64,000 nucleotides of DNA from Chamaecyparis obtusa (taxonomy: Eukaryota > Streptophyta > Pinopsida > Cupressales > Cupressaceae). The notes beneath the pieces are model-generated. The model worked only from the letters and a program-made list of their open reading frames with translations. It did no database searches and was not told the origin of the DNA. Made by a program: the position numbers and the translations under genes. Positions 1 to 12,183 of the stretch are shown here, one piece after another (the first letter of the stretch is position 1; each line of letters starts with the position of its first letter). The DNA is taken from positions 248,001 through 312,000 of the forward strand of contig BSBK01000879.1 in the NCBI GenBank assembly GCA_027943335.1, given 5' to 3'.

Positions 1-3000
1 AATATCCATGTCATCAAGTACCTCAATCTCATATGCATTTCCACTGTCAAATCTTCTCAATATTTTGCAAGGACCAAACTTCTTCATCTTCAGCTTCCCA
101 TATGTTCCAACAGGAAATTGACCTTTCTTCAAATGAACCATCACTTCTTCATCAACATCAAAAGTCTTATGTCTCCTTGATCTATCAGCTCTGTCTTTGT
201 ATTTCTAATTACTTTTCTCCAGCTTTTGCTTCACATCTTCATGTACTCAAAAAATTTCACTCCTTCAACACTTCTCTTTTCCTCAGCAACATCTCTCAAA
301 TCTGATATACTTCTCGGTTGTATGCCATTTACAATCTCAAAAGGTGTTTTACCAGTACTCCTGTTTACTAAATTATTGTATGCAAACTCTGCTTGTGCCA
401 ACATAGATTCCAAACTACTTGGTGTGTCTCCAACTAAACATCTCAAAAGATTTCCTAGACTTTGGTTTACAACCTTTGTCTATCCATAAGTCTATGGGTG
501 AAATGTAGAACTATACTTCAACTTGGTACCCAACTTTCTGCAAAGAGTCTTCCAAAAGAATCCAACAAATTTACTGTCTTGGTCAGAGATAATGCTCCTT
601 GGTAATCCATGTAACCTTACAATTTCCTTAAAGAAAAGATCTACTATATTCACTGCATATGATGTCTTCTTACAAGGTATAAACTGTGCCATCTTAGAGA
701 ATCTATCTACCACAACAAATATAGAATTATTACCTCTCACTGTCTTTGGTAGGCCAAGAACAAAATCCATACTGATGTCACTCCAAGGTTTCTCAGGTAC
801 AGTTATCGGTACATACAATCCAGTATTCTGACTTACTCCTTTTGCAACTTGACAATCTCCACAACTTTTCACAAATTTTCTAACATCCTTATACAACTGT
901 GGCCGAAAATAATTCTCCTTCAACAAACTCAATGTTTTATCAATTCCAAAATATCCAGCCAAGCCACCACTATGTTTCTCTTTTATCAAATTTTTTCTCA
1001 TTGATCCTCTCGATATACATCACTGAATTCCTTTAAACAACATACCTTCTTGCATGAAATAATCTTCCCATTTTGTACTCAGTTGATCTTGAATAGGTGC
1101 TCTGCAATTTCTCTGTGGCTCAAAAAAATTAGGATCAAATTCATAAGAATCTCTCATGTCATCAAAACCAAGAACATTCACTTTCATCTATATCATCAAA
1201 GATCTTCTACTCAATGCATCAGCAACTTGGTTAGTAACTCCACTTTTATGCTTGATAAAAAATGTATAACTCTGCAAATACTCAACCCATTTCGTATGTC
1301 TCTTATTAAACTTATTCTGACTACCCAAATACTATAAAGCTTTATGATCAGTATACAATACAAATTCACTTGGTATCAAGTAATGTCTCCATTTCTTTAG
1401 TGCTTGAACAATAGCAGAGAATTCTTGATCATATACAGAATATTTCCTTCTAGCATCATTCAACTTTTCACTAAAGAAAGCAACAGGTTTACCTTCTTGA
1501 CTCAGCACAACTCCAATTGCACTACCACTTGCATCACATTCAACTTGAAAAACTTTAATTAAATCAAGTAAAGCCAAAATAGGTAATTCAGCAACTTTCT
1601 ACTTCAATGCCTCAAAACTCTTATTGCTCCATGTGTCCACTTGTATTCTTTCTTGTCTCCTCTCATAGTCTCAGTCATAGCATTACAAATAGTACTGGAA
1701 TTTCTAATGAACTTTCGGTAAAAACTTGCCAGTCCATGAAATGATCTTACCTCACTAGAATTATCTTGTGTAGGCCAATTCAAAATAGCTTCAACCTTCT
1801 TAGGATCCATTTTCAAACCATCAACTGAAATAAAAAATCCCAAATACACAATCTCCTCTTTCATGAAGGAACACTTTTTTCAAATTAATCATCAACTTTT
1901 CCTCTTTCAATCTCCGCAATACTTGTCTAACATGCAACATATGTTCTTCTCCAGTCTTACTAAATATCAAAATGTCATCAAGATACACATTAAAAAACTT
2001 ACCCAAAAATTTCTTCAAAACTTCATTCATCAATCTCATAAAAGTGCTCGGTGCATTAGTTAAACCAAAAGTCATAACCAATCACTCATACAAACCTTCT
2101 CTTATCTTGAAAGAAGTCTTCCATTCATCACCTTCTCTGATTCTATATGATGATATCCACTTTTTAAAACAATTTTGGTAAAATACTTTGCTCCAGTCAA
2201 ACTGTTCATTATGTCATCCATTGTCGATATAGGAAACCTATATTTCATTGTTATCTTGTTGATTGCTCCGGAATCAGTGCACATTATCCACTTTCCATTC
2301 TTCTTCAGTGCCAATATAGTAGGTACTCTACAAGGACTCAAACTTTCTCTGATCAAACCTTTCTCCAACAATTCTTGAATCTGTCGGTTCAATTCCTAAT
2401 TCTCAGTAGGTGTCAACTGGTGTGGTGCCTTGTTCGGTAAACTAGCTCCCGAAATCAAATCCATACAATGATCAACGCTTCTCTTCGGCAGAAAACCATC
2501 AGGTACATTATTAGAAATGATATCTTTATACTCAGTGAGTATCTTATCAATCTCCCCAGACACATTATCCTCTATTTTCTGCCTCAGTTTGTTAGGAATC
2601 ACAACAAAACATACATCATTCCTTTTCAAATCTTCCACAAATTTTCTTCCTTCCATTAGACAAATTTTCACAGATGTAAAAATATTATTGATAGTCTCTT
2701 TCATTAATGGTAACAATATCTGCTTTCTACCATCAACCCAAATGGTATACTTATGCAATCTCCCATCATATATAACATGTCTATCATATTGCCAAGGTCT
2801 ACCCAACAAAATTATGACAACAATCCATAGGCATGATATCACATAACACCTTATCATAGTACTTTCCAATTTTCAAATTCACATAGCATTGTTCACTTAC
2901 CAAGAGTGTATGCTCATCTCTGATCCATGAGATTTGATAGGGCTTCGGGTGTTTCAATATTTTCAATTGCAACTTTGTAACCATGTCCTCAAATGCCAAA

Positions 3001-3311
3001 TTCTCTAAGCTACCACTATCAATGATTACCTTCCAAACTTCATTAGAAACTCTACATCTAGTCTTGAACAAACTTTTCCTTACCGGATCTTCCTTTTTTC
3101 CTTCATTCCAAAGTGCTCTTTGGACCATCAAGTTCTTTTCCAACTCAGGTTTATTCAGTGAATCTTCTTGCACCAAAGCATTTCTACTACTGCCAACCTT
3201 CTTATTTGCATTCTTACATTCAAATGATCTATGTCCTTCACCTCCACAATTGTAACAAGTTCCTTGGAATCCACCTCTCTTATAGCCACCTCGGTAACTA
3301 CTGCCTCTTCC
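1..3311 (-). pseudogene. E1 chromovirus-type Ty3 gag(end)-PR-RT-RH-INT, decayed
   Basis: Polyprotein of a Ty3 retrotransposon, read right to left. The zinc knuckle (CYNCGGEGHRSFEC) is near 3,210-3,250, then a protease with DSG near 3,020. RT follows at about 1,830-2,390 with the YLDD box near 1,970, then RNase H ([11 protein letters not shown], 1,332-1,577). Integrase runs from about 1,000 to the window edge and ends in the GPY-type C-terminal module, so the 3' LTR lies outside the window. Many stops and frame changes make it non-functional. Two catalytic residues are lost: the first RT Asp is Val (KIVLKSGYHHI) and the integrase Glu after HP-x-T is Lys, flanked by two TAG codons. The right edge at 3,311 is the insertion point of the CACTA element, and gag continues at 34,529. 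The sequence is clearly related to E2 (54,222-58,730). Confidence 0.9.
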
Positions 3312-3330
3312 CACTAGTACATTTGAGACC
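3312..3330 (+). repeat. CACTA left terminal inverted repeat
   Basis: CACTAGTACATTTGAGACC. It pairs with the right terminus, with mismatches at bases 6, 7 and 15 within the first 16. It is immediately preceded by the TCC target duplication. Confidence 0.85.
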
Positions 3331-4381
3331 TTTTTCTAACGATAGATTTTCAGAATTCAGACAATATACCATTAAATAAGCAACACCACCCAGCGTCGTA
3401 GTTTTGTAGTAAAAAAAATATGATGGCTACGATTGGCATCGTAATGGCGATGATTGTAGCCATCGCAAAAAGGGGGTTTCAACATAGTGAATACACCATC
3501 AGGTCTATTCATAGTCATCCCACTTTTGATGGATATCTGTCAGAGGTAGTTAGTTTATTGACAAAAATGCTATCTATGTGACAGTTATTGGTTGAAAGTT
3601 TTTGACAAATTGTCATTGCTTTTTTGGTTCCATCATAATTGCAATGAAAATCACAATTTTTTTAAAAAAATATATATTTTTCGATCAAGTTTGACTCGAT
3701 TGGTGTTCTTGTAGATTAGGTTATGTCATTCGGAGATGACTTTGTAGTAGATTATTGAGTCAAGTCTAGAGACTTGGATTTGTATATCAGTATGGTGTCC
3801 ATGATGACTTGGGAGAAGTCTTCTTCTAGGTGAACCAAGCTGAGAGACTTGGATTATAGAAAGTAGGTCGTTTGATGCAACTTATGAGACATTGGATGCC
3901 TCTTCAAAGTAGGTTCATGGTTCGGTTTGTGGTGTTTCTTTGCGACTGGGTTCTTGGAAGAGATCTGTTGATTTTGGTAGCCATTGAGATGGATTGATAT
4001 GACTTGATCTTGGGTCAAGACTTCTTGAGATGAGATGAAGTGATCATTGCTCCTTGAAGTGATTGATGTTTCCAGCAGATAGTCATCGCTTTTAGTTTTG
4101 TCATCAATTATTCTTTGGTTTCCATCGTAATTGTGATGAATCACTATTTTTTTTTAAAAATAGTGATTTGTCGTACGTTGATTAAGATCTTAAATTATTG
4201 AGCTTATCTTTGTTTCGATAATAGTTTAACATTCTCTACTTAACAGGGCCAACCACATGAAGGTGGAAGCTCATCTAGCCCCTCCTAGGATCCTCTTATG
4301 ACCCTTTACGACACTTTAAGATCTCTAAGATGTATTCTTAGGGATCATAAAGGGTCATAAAGGGTCATAAGGGATCTTGGG
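3331..4381. other. CACTA left subterminal region, no gene recognised
   Basis: AT-rich DNA with recurring CATCGTAAT/CCATCATAATTG motifs (near 3,440, 3,630 and 4,120), a small palindrome at about 4,135-4,175 (AATCACTATTTTT against AAAAATAGTGATT) and reiterated AGGGTCATAA near 4,345-4,365. Short repeated motifs next to the ends are typical of CACTA elements. A 96-codon open stretch at 3,854-4,144 on the minus strand resembles no family I know. Confidence 0.5.
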
Positions 4382-4682
4382 ACACAACAGATGAGAAACA
4401 TAAATGTAGGCATCATGGTCCCAATTGTTTGGAGACACAACATAATTGAATGCTATACCCAAATGATGCAACACAACCACTACTCCTGTTGTTCTGAGTG
4501 GACACTGTGAGATCCAAAAGCCAAAGTTAAGGAATTTATCTTTGGTTTTTGGATCTCACAGTGTCCACTTAGAACTGTAGGAGTAGTGGTTGTGCTGCAT
4601 CATCTGGGTATAGCATTCAATTATGTTGTCTCCAAAAAATTCTGACCATGATGCCTACATTTATGTTTCTCAGCTGTTGTGA
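4382..4682. repeat. 145-bp near-perfect inverted repeat (hairpin) inside the CACTA
   Basis: Arms at about 4,382-4,526 and 4,540-4,682 are reverse complements with only scattered mismatches and short indels, separated by 13 nt (TTAAGGAATTTAT). The transcript of either strand would fold into a long double-stranded stem. It could be a nested palindromic MITE or a hairpin that arose by inverted duplication. I see no TSD that decides between them. Confidence 0.85.
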
Positions 4683-4740
4683 TACCTACATTTATGTTTT
4701 GTAGCTGTCATGTTTATTTGCATGTTCTTTGTGTTTGTCT

Positions 4741-5056
4741 TCTCTCCTTTGCATCGAAAATAAGATTTTCCCACTCTGAATTGAGAATATGCGTGCAACA
4801 CAAGTAGAATATACACAGATATTAGGTGGAGCTGAAAAGACCGAGCACATTTACATTTTTTTAATAGGTCAACATTACAATGTTCACTATGGTCTATAAC
4901 TTAAAATATTCAATTAAAGACCTCTATAAAAAATGCAAACTTGTTGGGTCTTTCAGCTCCACCTACTATCCGTGCATATGAATTGAGATTGTATATTGAA
5001 CTAGGTGTCTCCTTCTGTATTGCCTGAAACCAAGAGACTGTCACAGTTAACATCTA
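4741..5056. repeat. CACTA-internal direct repeat, copy 1 (uninterrupted)
   Basis: About 315 bp starting near TCTCTCCTTTGCATCGAAAAT and ending near GAGACTGTCACAGTTAAC. A second copy begins at 5,322 and is split by T1 and T2: its left half is 5,322-5,516, a sliver lies at 12,173-12,183 and its right half is 26,296-26,400. Copy 1 therefore shows the arrangement before the retrotransposon insertions. Confidence 0.8.
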
Positions 5057-5321
5057 AAATCATTATTGAACTTTTGTTATTATTAAAAAGTAAACTAGTC
5101 TCTTTTGTTTCTTGTACACCATCTCTATCAGCAAGTTTCTTCATGGATGGCCTCCACTTTCTTCCCCACTACAACTGTAACCACTATTCATTCTCCTGTG
5201 GTCATTACTATCTTATCTATTGATCAGATCTCCACTATAATTTCTTTGATAAAAATTTCCAAATTCACTGTTTGGTATTCCTTCATCTCCCCTCAACTTC
5301 ATCACTTATGTGTATGGCTTC
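5057..5321. other. Spacer between CACTA-internal repeats; nothing recognised
   Basis: Pyrimidine-rich DNA with short open frames on both strands and no motif I can assign. Confidence 0.4.
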
Positions 5322-5516
5322 TCTCCCTCGCATCAAAAATAAGATTTTTCCCACTTTGAATCGAGAATGCGCATGCAACACAAGCAGAATATGCATGGAT
5401 AGCAGGTGGAGTTGAAAAAACACAACACGTTTACATTTTTTTAATAAGTCAAAATTACAATGTTCGCGATTGTCTATAACTTGAAATACGCAATTAAAGA
5501 CCTCTATAAAAAATGT

Positions 5517-6456
5517 TGTATACACCCAAAAATGGTCATCTAGACTATTAGCCCCTTGCTAGCATTATTTGCTAAAATCATTAATTGCTTATTCTTGATC
5601 AAATCCTAGTTCTATCATTTATTCGATTATTTTCTATGGGCTAACCATCTTATCCTAAAGTCTTTATTTAATTAAAAGGAATATTTCCTCCCCTTTTATT
5701 AAATAAAAATCCCTCACTTTTTTTCTTATCCTAAGTTGCACAAATAAAGTATTATTCTTATTTTATAAAAAGGAGAAAAACACTTTTTGTCTCATATGGA
5801 CACAAAAGTCAACTCTTATTTTCCCATTGGAGGATATTTGTGCACATGGATTGCTCCTCTTTCAAGCTCCACCGTTGATTAAATCTTTTGCCTCTTAATC
5901 TCCATGGTCCATTCCTTCTCATTTCTTATAAAAGGAGAGCTCTCTCCTTCATTCTAGATCCAACTTTTTATGCTAATGTTATGCTGCAGGTTTTCTAGGT
6001 CACTATGGAGCTTTTGGAGATTTGGAGCATTCTTGGCTTTTTGCATCTACATGTTATCATAGTTTCATTTCTTGCATTGTCATGGCATTCATAGCTTCAT
6101 ACTTAGCTTAGTTTCCTTTATGCTTTAGATTAATTCATCTAGTTTAACTAGGAGGCTTTGTAATACTTGCATCTTTCATTTTCATAGCTTAGCTTGCATT
6201 TCCATTTCTAGCATAGCATTGCATTGCATTTACATCCTTGATTCTTGAGAATATTGGCATTCTTACCCTTGTCTTCATTGAATCTCCCATTGCATGGTTT
6301 ACTAGCAAGGTTATAGGCTAAATAGCTCTAGTTGAGAGCATTATTAAAACCCTTTCTCTCCATGTCTAGGGAGCTATGGATCGATTTTTGAGACCTCATT
6401 CTTGAGTGTTCTTAAATGTAATGATTCATAGAAGTGTGACACAATTATAGCACACA
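5517..6456 (+). repeat. T1 5' LTR
   Basis: 940 bp, TGTATACACCC to TAGCACACA. It contains a TATA-box candidate TATAAAAGG at 5,927-5,935 within the sequence CTTATAAAAGGAGAGCTCTC, matched in inverted form in the T2 LTRs. The last 290 bp recur at 11,879-12,167. Confidence 0.88.
5927..5935 (+). promoter_or_regulatory. TATA-box candidate of T1 LTR promoter
   Basis: TATAAAAGG about 410 bp into the LTR. The matching position of the T2 LTR (reverse strand, near 12,700 and 25,850) also reads TATAAAAG, so the box is conserved between family members. Confidence 0.6.
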
Positions 6457-6460
6457 TTTT

Positions 6461-6478
6461 TTGCGCCCACCATGGGGC
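6461..6478 (+). promoter_or_regulatory. T1 primer-binding site
   Basis: TTGCGCCCACCATGGGGC, 4 nt after the LTR end. T2 has TGGCACCCACCATGGGGC at the same distance from its 5' LTR. The shared core TGGC-x-CCCACCATGGGGC is of the type seen in Tat elements; I do not assign the tRNA. Confidence 0.75.
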
Positions 6479-8697
6479 AGAGTAGATTAGCTTTTTCCTT
6501 TAATTCTGTATTTTCCATCAATTTTTTGGCATATTTTCGGCTTAACTCGCGATCTCTGGTTTTCTATTTTGAGTTTTCCATGTGTAGATTTTACCCCGGG
6601 CAGTTTATGTGCTTTTGTCCACAATTGCTACGTATCCATAACATTTTTCTACGCATATACACTTTTTGCACTTTGGTTTCTCTATTATGCGCATTTATAA
6701 CGTTCTATTGTGCATCAACCCATTTTTGAGAAATTTTTGCAAATGGTATCAAAAATTGAAGTGTGATATATCGTTGGAAAGGTCTTTCCAAGCCTAATCC
6801 AACCATGCTAGTTTCATTCTCAGATTCTACCATTTGATTAGCTATTTTACTTGTAGATTATCTGATTTTTTATTTTGCTAACCTTGTGGGCCTAACAAGT
6901 TGTGGTTGTAGGTGCACTTGCTTGAGATATTTTGCCAAAAGGATGCATGTCAAAGAGGGCTACTAATGGTTTTTGCAGGGCTGCCCTAAGCATAAAAACC
7001 AAATCAAGTGCTTGTTTAATTGTTTTCTTTATTGAGTGTGGCATATACTAGTTGTTTCATTTCATAGGAACTTAATACCTTGTTGTAGGAATTTTGAGGT
7101 GGTAGGAGAGTATGCTCTTCACCCTTGTGGTGAAATAGAAATCTTGACCCATCTTGGGATTTTGAAAGCAAGGGGGTAATTAAATCTTTGCTTGGTGTGC
7201 TTGGGAGAAATTTTTGAGATAGGGGAGTATGCTCTTCACCCTTGTGGTGAACCAAAAAACTTGAACCTCAAAAATTGATCTACTCTTTGTTTAGATTTAG
7301 AATCTTTTAGTGGGCCTACTCTTGAGCAATCAAGAGAAATGGCCCAAGTGGGGACAAGTTAATACCGAGCTATTCCAACCCACTATAATCTCAAGGCTAT
7401 CAAGGACACAAAACCTTGGTAGACATAACGCTTGTCTTCGCTTGATGTGAGTAGCTCATGGGATTGTGACCATGGGGAAAGCATTGAGCAAGAATGCTTA
7501 AGGTACTCTTGTGGCCACGAGGTCCTAGTCCTTTATGAGGAGCAAGAGGGGTGTTATGAACAGAAGCCCTTACTATGAACCATTAGTTAGAAGCCACCTT
7601 ATTTTTTCCACTTAGCTTATTGGTGCAAGGATTGATCCAAGTGGAATAACCCGGATCACCCCAAGATTACTCACCATATGTGTTCCTTTGGTTGTGTCTT
7701 TGACACTTCCATGACAAAGACAATATCTATTGTGGGCAACCACTTTGTGTGAGGCAAGGGAGCATCAAGTTGTGGGCCAAGTTGCTAAGTAATGAGCCTT
7801 GACTTTCTAGGTAGTAAGTGCTTGAAGTGTTTTCATTATGCTATACCAGTGTAAACATTCTCAACATTCAAACAAAATGGTAGCATTCATAAGGTTTTCT
7901 ATTTTGATATCACAAGTGCTTATCTTGGCAAGGTTTCTTTTGCCCTTGTTTTAAGTGTTCTATGACATGTTTGATCCTATATTGTTTGCAAACCTATCTT
8001 TTATCTATTGTTACTGCTTGTCAAACTGAAAAATTGCACTATCCAACCTTTGAACTTGATCAAAACACTTCAAAACTGAGTTTTTTTATGTTCACTGGTC
8101 AAGAGTTATACGATACTGAAATATCATCGCATACCCTCAACCAAGAGTCCTCAGTTATTCTGCTGTCCTGCTACTGTTGCAATTCGGAGCTGCTAAACTT
8201 GAGTTTTAACCAGGCGTAGAGTGTCTTTTCCTATTCTTATCTGAAGCTGGCTTGTTGTCTACATGCTTAGATTTGTTCTCGACTAAAAAAATGAGCTAAA
8301 ACTATTGGGTTTGAGCCTAACAAATGCTACTCTTGATCACTTCTTACATTATGGTTACCGCTATAGCTACTTGCTAATCGAGCTTCTTGCTCACATCTCG
8401 GCTTGTGTCAATTGACTAATGTAAGTTCTTGAGCACTTTGACAAGCCATCTCTATTGTTCTATCTCAACAAGTGATCATTATTGGCTTTTGCTTCTCTCA
8501 ACACTTGAGAAACTTTGCCTCATTCTATCAATCAACCAACAACTCTTTTCATGCCGGTTACAACTTGGTCTCAATTTGAGCAGGAGAATCATCCTCCATT
8601 CAATTACACTCAATTACCTTCTCCAACCAGATTCTCCCGACCACCCGCTAGCAATGACAGTTCTAGTTCTGACTAATCTAAGGATTCTAAAGCTACC
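6479..8697 (+). other. T1 untranslated leader, about 2.2 kb
   Basis: Long non-coding leader between PBS and gag, as in Tat/Ogre elements. It contains a duplicated block GAGTATGCTCTTCACCCTTGTGGTGAA near 7,107 and 7,225. It also has stretches shared, inverted, with the T2 leader, such as TTGTGGGCAACCACTTTGTGTGAGGC (about 7,730-7,755), which recurs near 23,980. Small open frames here (for example 7,962-8,219) resemble nothing known. Confidence 0.65.
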
Positions 8698-10857
8698 ATG
8701 TGGTACAAAGGAGGATTCCTCTTTTCTGCATTCAAGACCTCCCAAAACATAGACAGTGTCTCACTTACTATGAGCAAACAAGAGAGATATCATCGTATGC
8801 AAGACCACTTTGAGCAAAGAGATAAACAAGCACTCTTGGATAGAGAGTATAGTAAAAGCTTAATGGAAGCTGCTAGGCGCATGACTTCAAGAGGGATGTC
8901 TCATGAGCAACCTGGGACTAGTGGTTATGAGCATAGACCACTTTTTGATGCTAATGGAAACAATGGAAACAATACACAACCATGATCTCCTCCGAGACCA
9001 ACTTTTGCTATGCTTGCTTCACCTCCTAGACCTCCTCCCTCTCATCATGAGGTAGAGGCTGCCGATGAAGTTTCTAGTGAGGATCTTATGAGATTTGAAC
9101 AAGATGAAGTCTCCCAATGAATGATGCATAATCTTTTAGAGCATAATGGAAACCAATATCTCCAATATATGACTTCTAGAGGATACAAGCTTCCTCCTGG
9201 CTATGATGTCAGACAAATTGTCCAACAAAGAGTACCAACTAAATTGGAAGTCCTCCAAGAAGAATTACGTCGGAAAAATCAATGCCTTACCCAAATGGCA
9301 ATAGAAAGAGAGCCTCCAAAGGTCTCTTTTGTAGAATCAATTTGTGCTCTTCCTTTTGATAAAAGTCTATACATGGTCCCATTTCCTAGGAATATTAAGG
9401 TTCCCAAATACGACAAGTATGATGGAAATGGTGATCCTCATGACCATGTGCATCACTTTTACGCTCTTAGCATGGAATTCCTTCACGAAGACACATTTTT
9501 GCTATGATTATTCCCTCAAAGATTAAGAGGACAAGCTTTAGAATGGTTTGCAAAGTTGACACCTCCTTTGAAGACTTTTGATGAGTTGGCTATGTACTTC
9601 ACACAACACTATTCATACAATATCCAACAACCTATCACCCTGATAGATCTTGGTGCTTTGAGACAAAACCATGGAGAGTTATTTGCTACTTATTTTCAAC
9701 GTTGGAGGTCATTGTATTCTTGATATCCTCATCAGTTACCCGAAAGGGAAAAGATCGATATTTTCTTCAACACTCTTGTTTCTAAGTTGTATTATGATCT
9801 AAGGAAACAACTATTCTCCTCTTTCAATGACATGGTTGAAAGTGCATATCGGATTGAGGATGTGGCCATCAGAAAGGGGGATATTGTTATTAATAAAGAT
9901 ACTAGAAACAATGGCAAGGACAAAAATAAGCCTTGGAATAGAAACAAGTATGTTGTCAATGATGGGGTTGTTGACGCTCCTAAAGCTAAACAGCCTGCTT
10001 TCAATCTCTCCAATGCTATCGATGCAGCAAAACAACAAGAATTTGTCAACGCTCAAAGTACTCCTAAACATCAACATGCAGATAAGCCTAAGAAGTCATT
10101 TCGAAAGCAAGTCTATACCAAGTTGGCAGAACCTTACGATGTGATCCTTAAGACTTTGGTTGACAATGGATATTTTACACTTCCTGATAAACCTGGTAAC
10201 TGGGATCCGCTAAATTGGCCTGATTGGTGGAGAGAGGATCATTACTGCCATTATCATAGAAACAAAGGACATCTAACAGACAATTGTTTTAAGCTTAAGG
10301 ATGATATTCAGGACCTCATTGATAACAACACAATCTCCACTGATGGCTTAACTAAAAATTCTGATCACACAACTTTCAAAGATCCTCTACCTAAGCATGA
10401 TAAGGGGGAAACCTCTCAAGCACATAAGAAGAATCATGATGCTAAGATCAATTATACATATACTTTTGATACACCTATGATCAACATGGTAGAGCCTGTT
10501 GAGAGTGTCCTAATGATGAGGTCTCAAGATGATAATAAAGCCAATCATGGTAAGCCAAATTTGGTCTTGCAAACACATGGTAGTTCATCTTCCCGAAGTG
10601 AGACATTGAATGCTGTTACTAGGGGGCAAGCCAAGATTGTCCTTAAAACTGCGCAAGATCCCAAGAAAGCTTTTCCTTCCAAACAAGTGGCTCCTTCAGC
10701 CACCCCTAGCTATGATCTTGTCCAACATTTGCAAAAGACACCAGCACAGATATTTATCCTTGATTTGCTTCGGTTATCCCCTTTGCATAGAGAGATTCTT
10801 AATGAGGCTCTATGTAAAACACATGTTCCCAATGACATTGATCTGGATCGATTCTAG
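8698..10857 (+). pseudogene. T1 gag (Tat type), decayed
   Basis: Gag-like protein read from about 8,770 (MSKQERYHRMQDHF...). The capsid-like core at 9,340-9,780 has FPRNIKVPKYDKYDGNGDPHDH followed by H-FYALSMEF. A Tat-type zinc-binding motif at about 10,235-10,300 reads CHYHRNKGHLTDNCFKLK and is followed by DDIQDLI. T2 has the same order. Stops break it, including those near 8,983, 9,118, 9,505 and 9,721, while 9,787-10,857 stays open for 356 codons. Confidence 0.85.
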
Positions 10858-10860
10858 GCT

Positions 10861-11877
10861 ATGGTCAACCACATTTCATCTCCGCTATCTCTCTCCTTTT
10901 CTACAGAAGATGACATATCTATTGCTCACCCACATAATTTGGCTTTACACATCGAAGTTCTAGTCTACCACACCCGCATCCACCGAGTCCTGATAAATAA
11001 TGGTGCAGGGTTAAATATTGTTTCTTTCAATATCATACAATAGTTGGGTTTTTCAGAATTTGCTGTGGATTCCAAGAATAATATTACTATAAAATCTTAC
11101 GATGAAGTGGAAAGATCTTCCAAAGGTCTTGTCATGCTGCTTGTCTGAGTGGGCCTTGTCACGAAAGATATTAGCTTCCAAGTATTGGACATCCCACTCG
11201 CATATAACATTCTTTCGGGTCATCCTTGGATCCATGACATGCAGGTTGTTCCTTCCACTTATCATCAGTGTGTCAAATTTCCATACAATGGCACTGAATT
11301 TATGATTCCTAGAGACCATACTATTGCTATTAATGCTCTTGCTGCTGCTGAAAAATTTGTTCCTCACAATGAACCTTCTGTTGATCCTAGTACATCTCTA
11401 GTTGCTACTGAGAAAACACTTAAGATGATGAGCCTTGGTATGGGTGAATATACACTAGATTCCTTTGCTTCTATACCTATTTCTCCTAGGTCATATGGGT
11501 AACCTTCTGATCAGATGAAGCCTTCCACTTCTGCTATGACGATCTTTGATACTTTTGTTCCTTCATCCATTCCTTTAGAAGCAAAAAGAGAAGAACAAGC
11601 TATCCAAGAGTGGATCTATAGAGAAGATGAGGGTAGTACGGCAAATGCCCTCCTTGATTATTCTAGAAATACTCCCATGCTCAGTAATTCAGACACAGAT
11701 ACAGATGAGTCACCACTACACACTATGGCTCAAATGGGAGATGATCTTCCTTCTACTTCACTTCTTTGGGAAGAAGATTGTATATCTACTGATGATATGG
11801 CTGAGGCCTCTATGTCTAGAACCTATGTGCCTAAAGAATCATTCCACTATGATAGACAACGTCGCAACATTGCATAG
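10861..11877 (+). pseudogene. T1 protease-like region and acidic linker; RT onward deleted
   Basis: Retropepsin-like segment at 10,861-11,043 with HRVLINNGAGLNI. The corresponding T2 segment is RCVLIDGGARLNIC, so the catalytic Asp-Gly has become Asn-Asn and the protease is dead. A flap-like region containing YNI-x-x-GHPWIHDMQ follows near 11,200. A Ser/Asp-rich linker (DTDTDESPLHTMAQMGDD) resembles the T2 linker. The coding homology stops at 11,877 and the remnant 3' LTR begins at once, so RT, both RNases H and integrase were removed in a single deletion or were never present. Confidence 0.8.
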
Positions 11878-11878
11878 C

Positions 11879-12167
11879 TGCATCTTTCATTTTCATAGCT
11901 TAGCTTGCATTTCCATTTCTAGCATAGCATTGCATTACATTTACATCCTTGATTCTTGAGGATATTGGCATTCTTTCCCTTGTCTTCATTGAATCTCCCA
12001 TTGCATGGTTTACTAGCAAGGTTATAGGCTAAATAGCTCTAGCTGAGAGCATTCTTAAAACCCTTGCACTCCATGCCTAGGGAGCTATGGATCGATTTTT
12101 GAGACCTCATTCTTGAGTGTTCTTGAATGTAATGATTCATAGAAGTGTGACACAATTATAGCACACA
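11879..12167 (+). repeat. T1 3' LTR, truncated to its last ~290 bp
   Basis: Matches 6,168-6,456 of the 5' LTR with a few substitutions and ends at the AATGT duplication. The missing 5' part of this LTR and the missing pol form one deletion of the interval upstream of TGCATCTTTC. Confidence 0.88.
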
Positions 12168-12183
12168 AATGTAACCCTGTTGT

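Larger units (their letters stand above)
5517..12167 (+). mobile_element. T1: Tat-lineage Ty3 retrotransposon, pol deleted
   Basis: The 5' LTR starts TGTATACACCC at 5,517, and the element ends in a truncated 3' LTR finishing GCACACA at 12,167. The exact 5-bp TSD AATGT occurs at 5,512-5,516 and 12,168-12,172. It contains a PBS, a leader, gag and a protease-like region. RT, RNase H and integrase are missing, as is roughly the first two thirds of the 3' LTR. It is related to T2 and T3 but inverted relative to both. It inserted into copy 2 of the CACTA-internal repeat. Confidence 0.88.
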
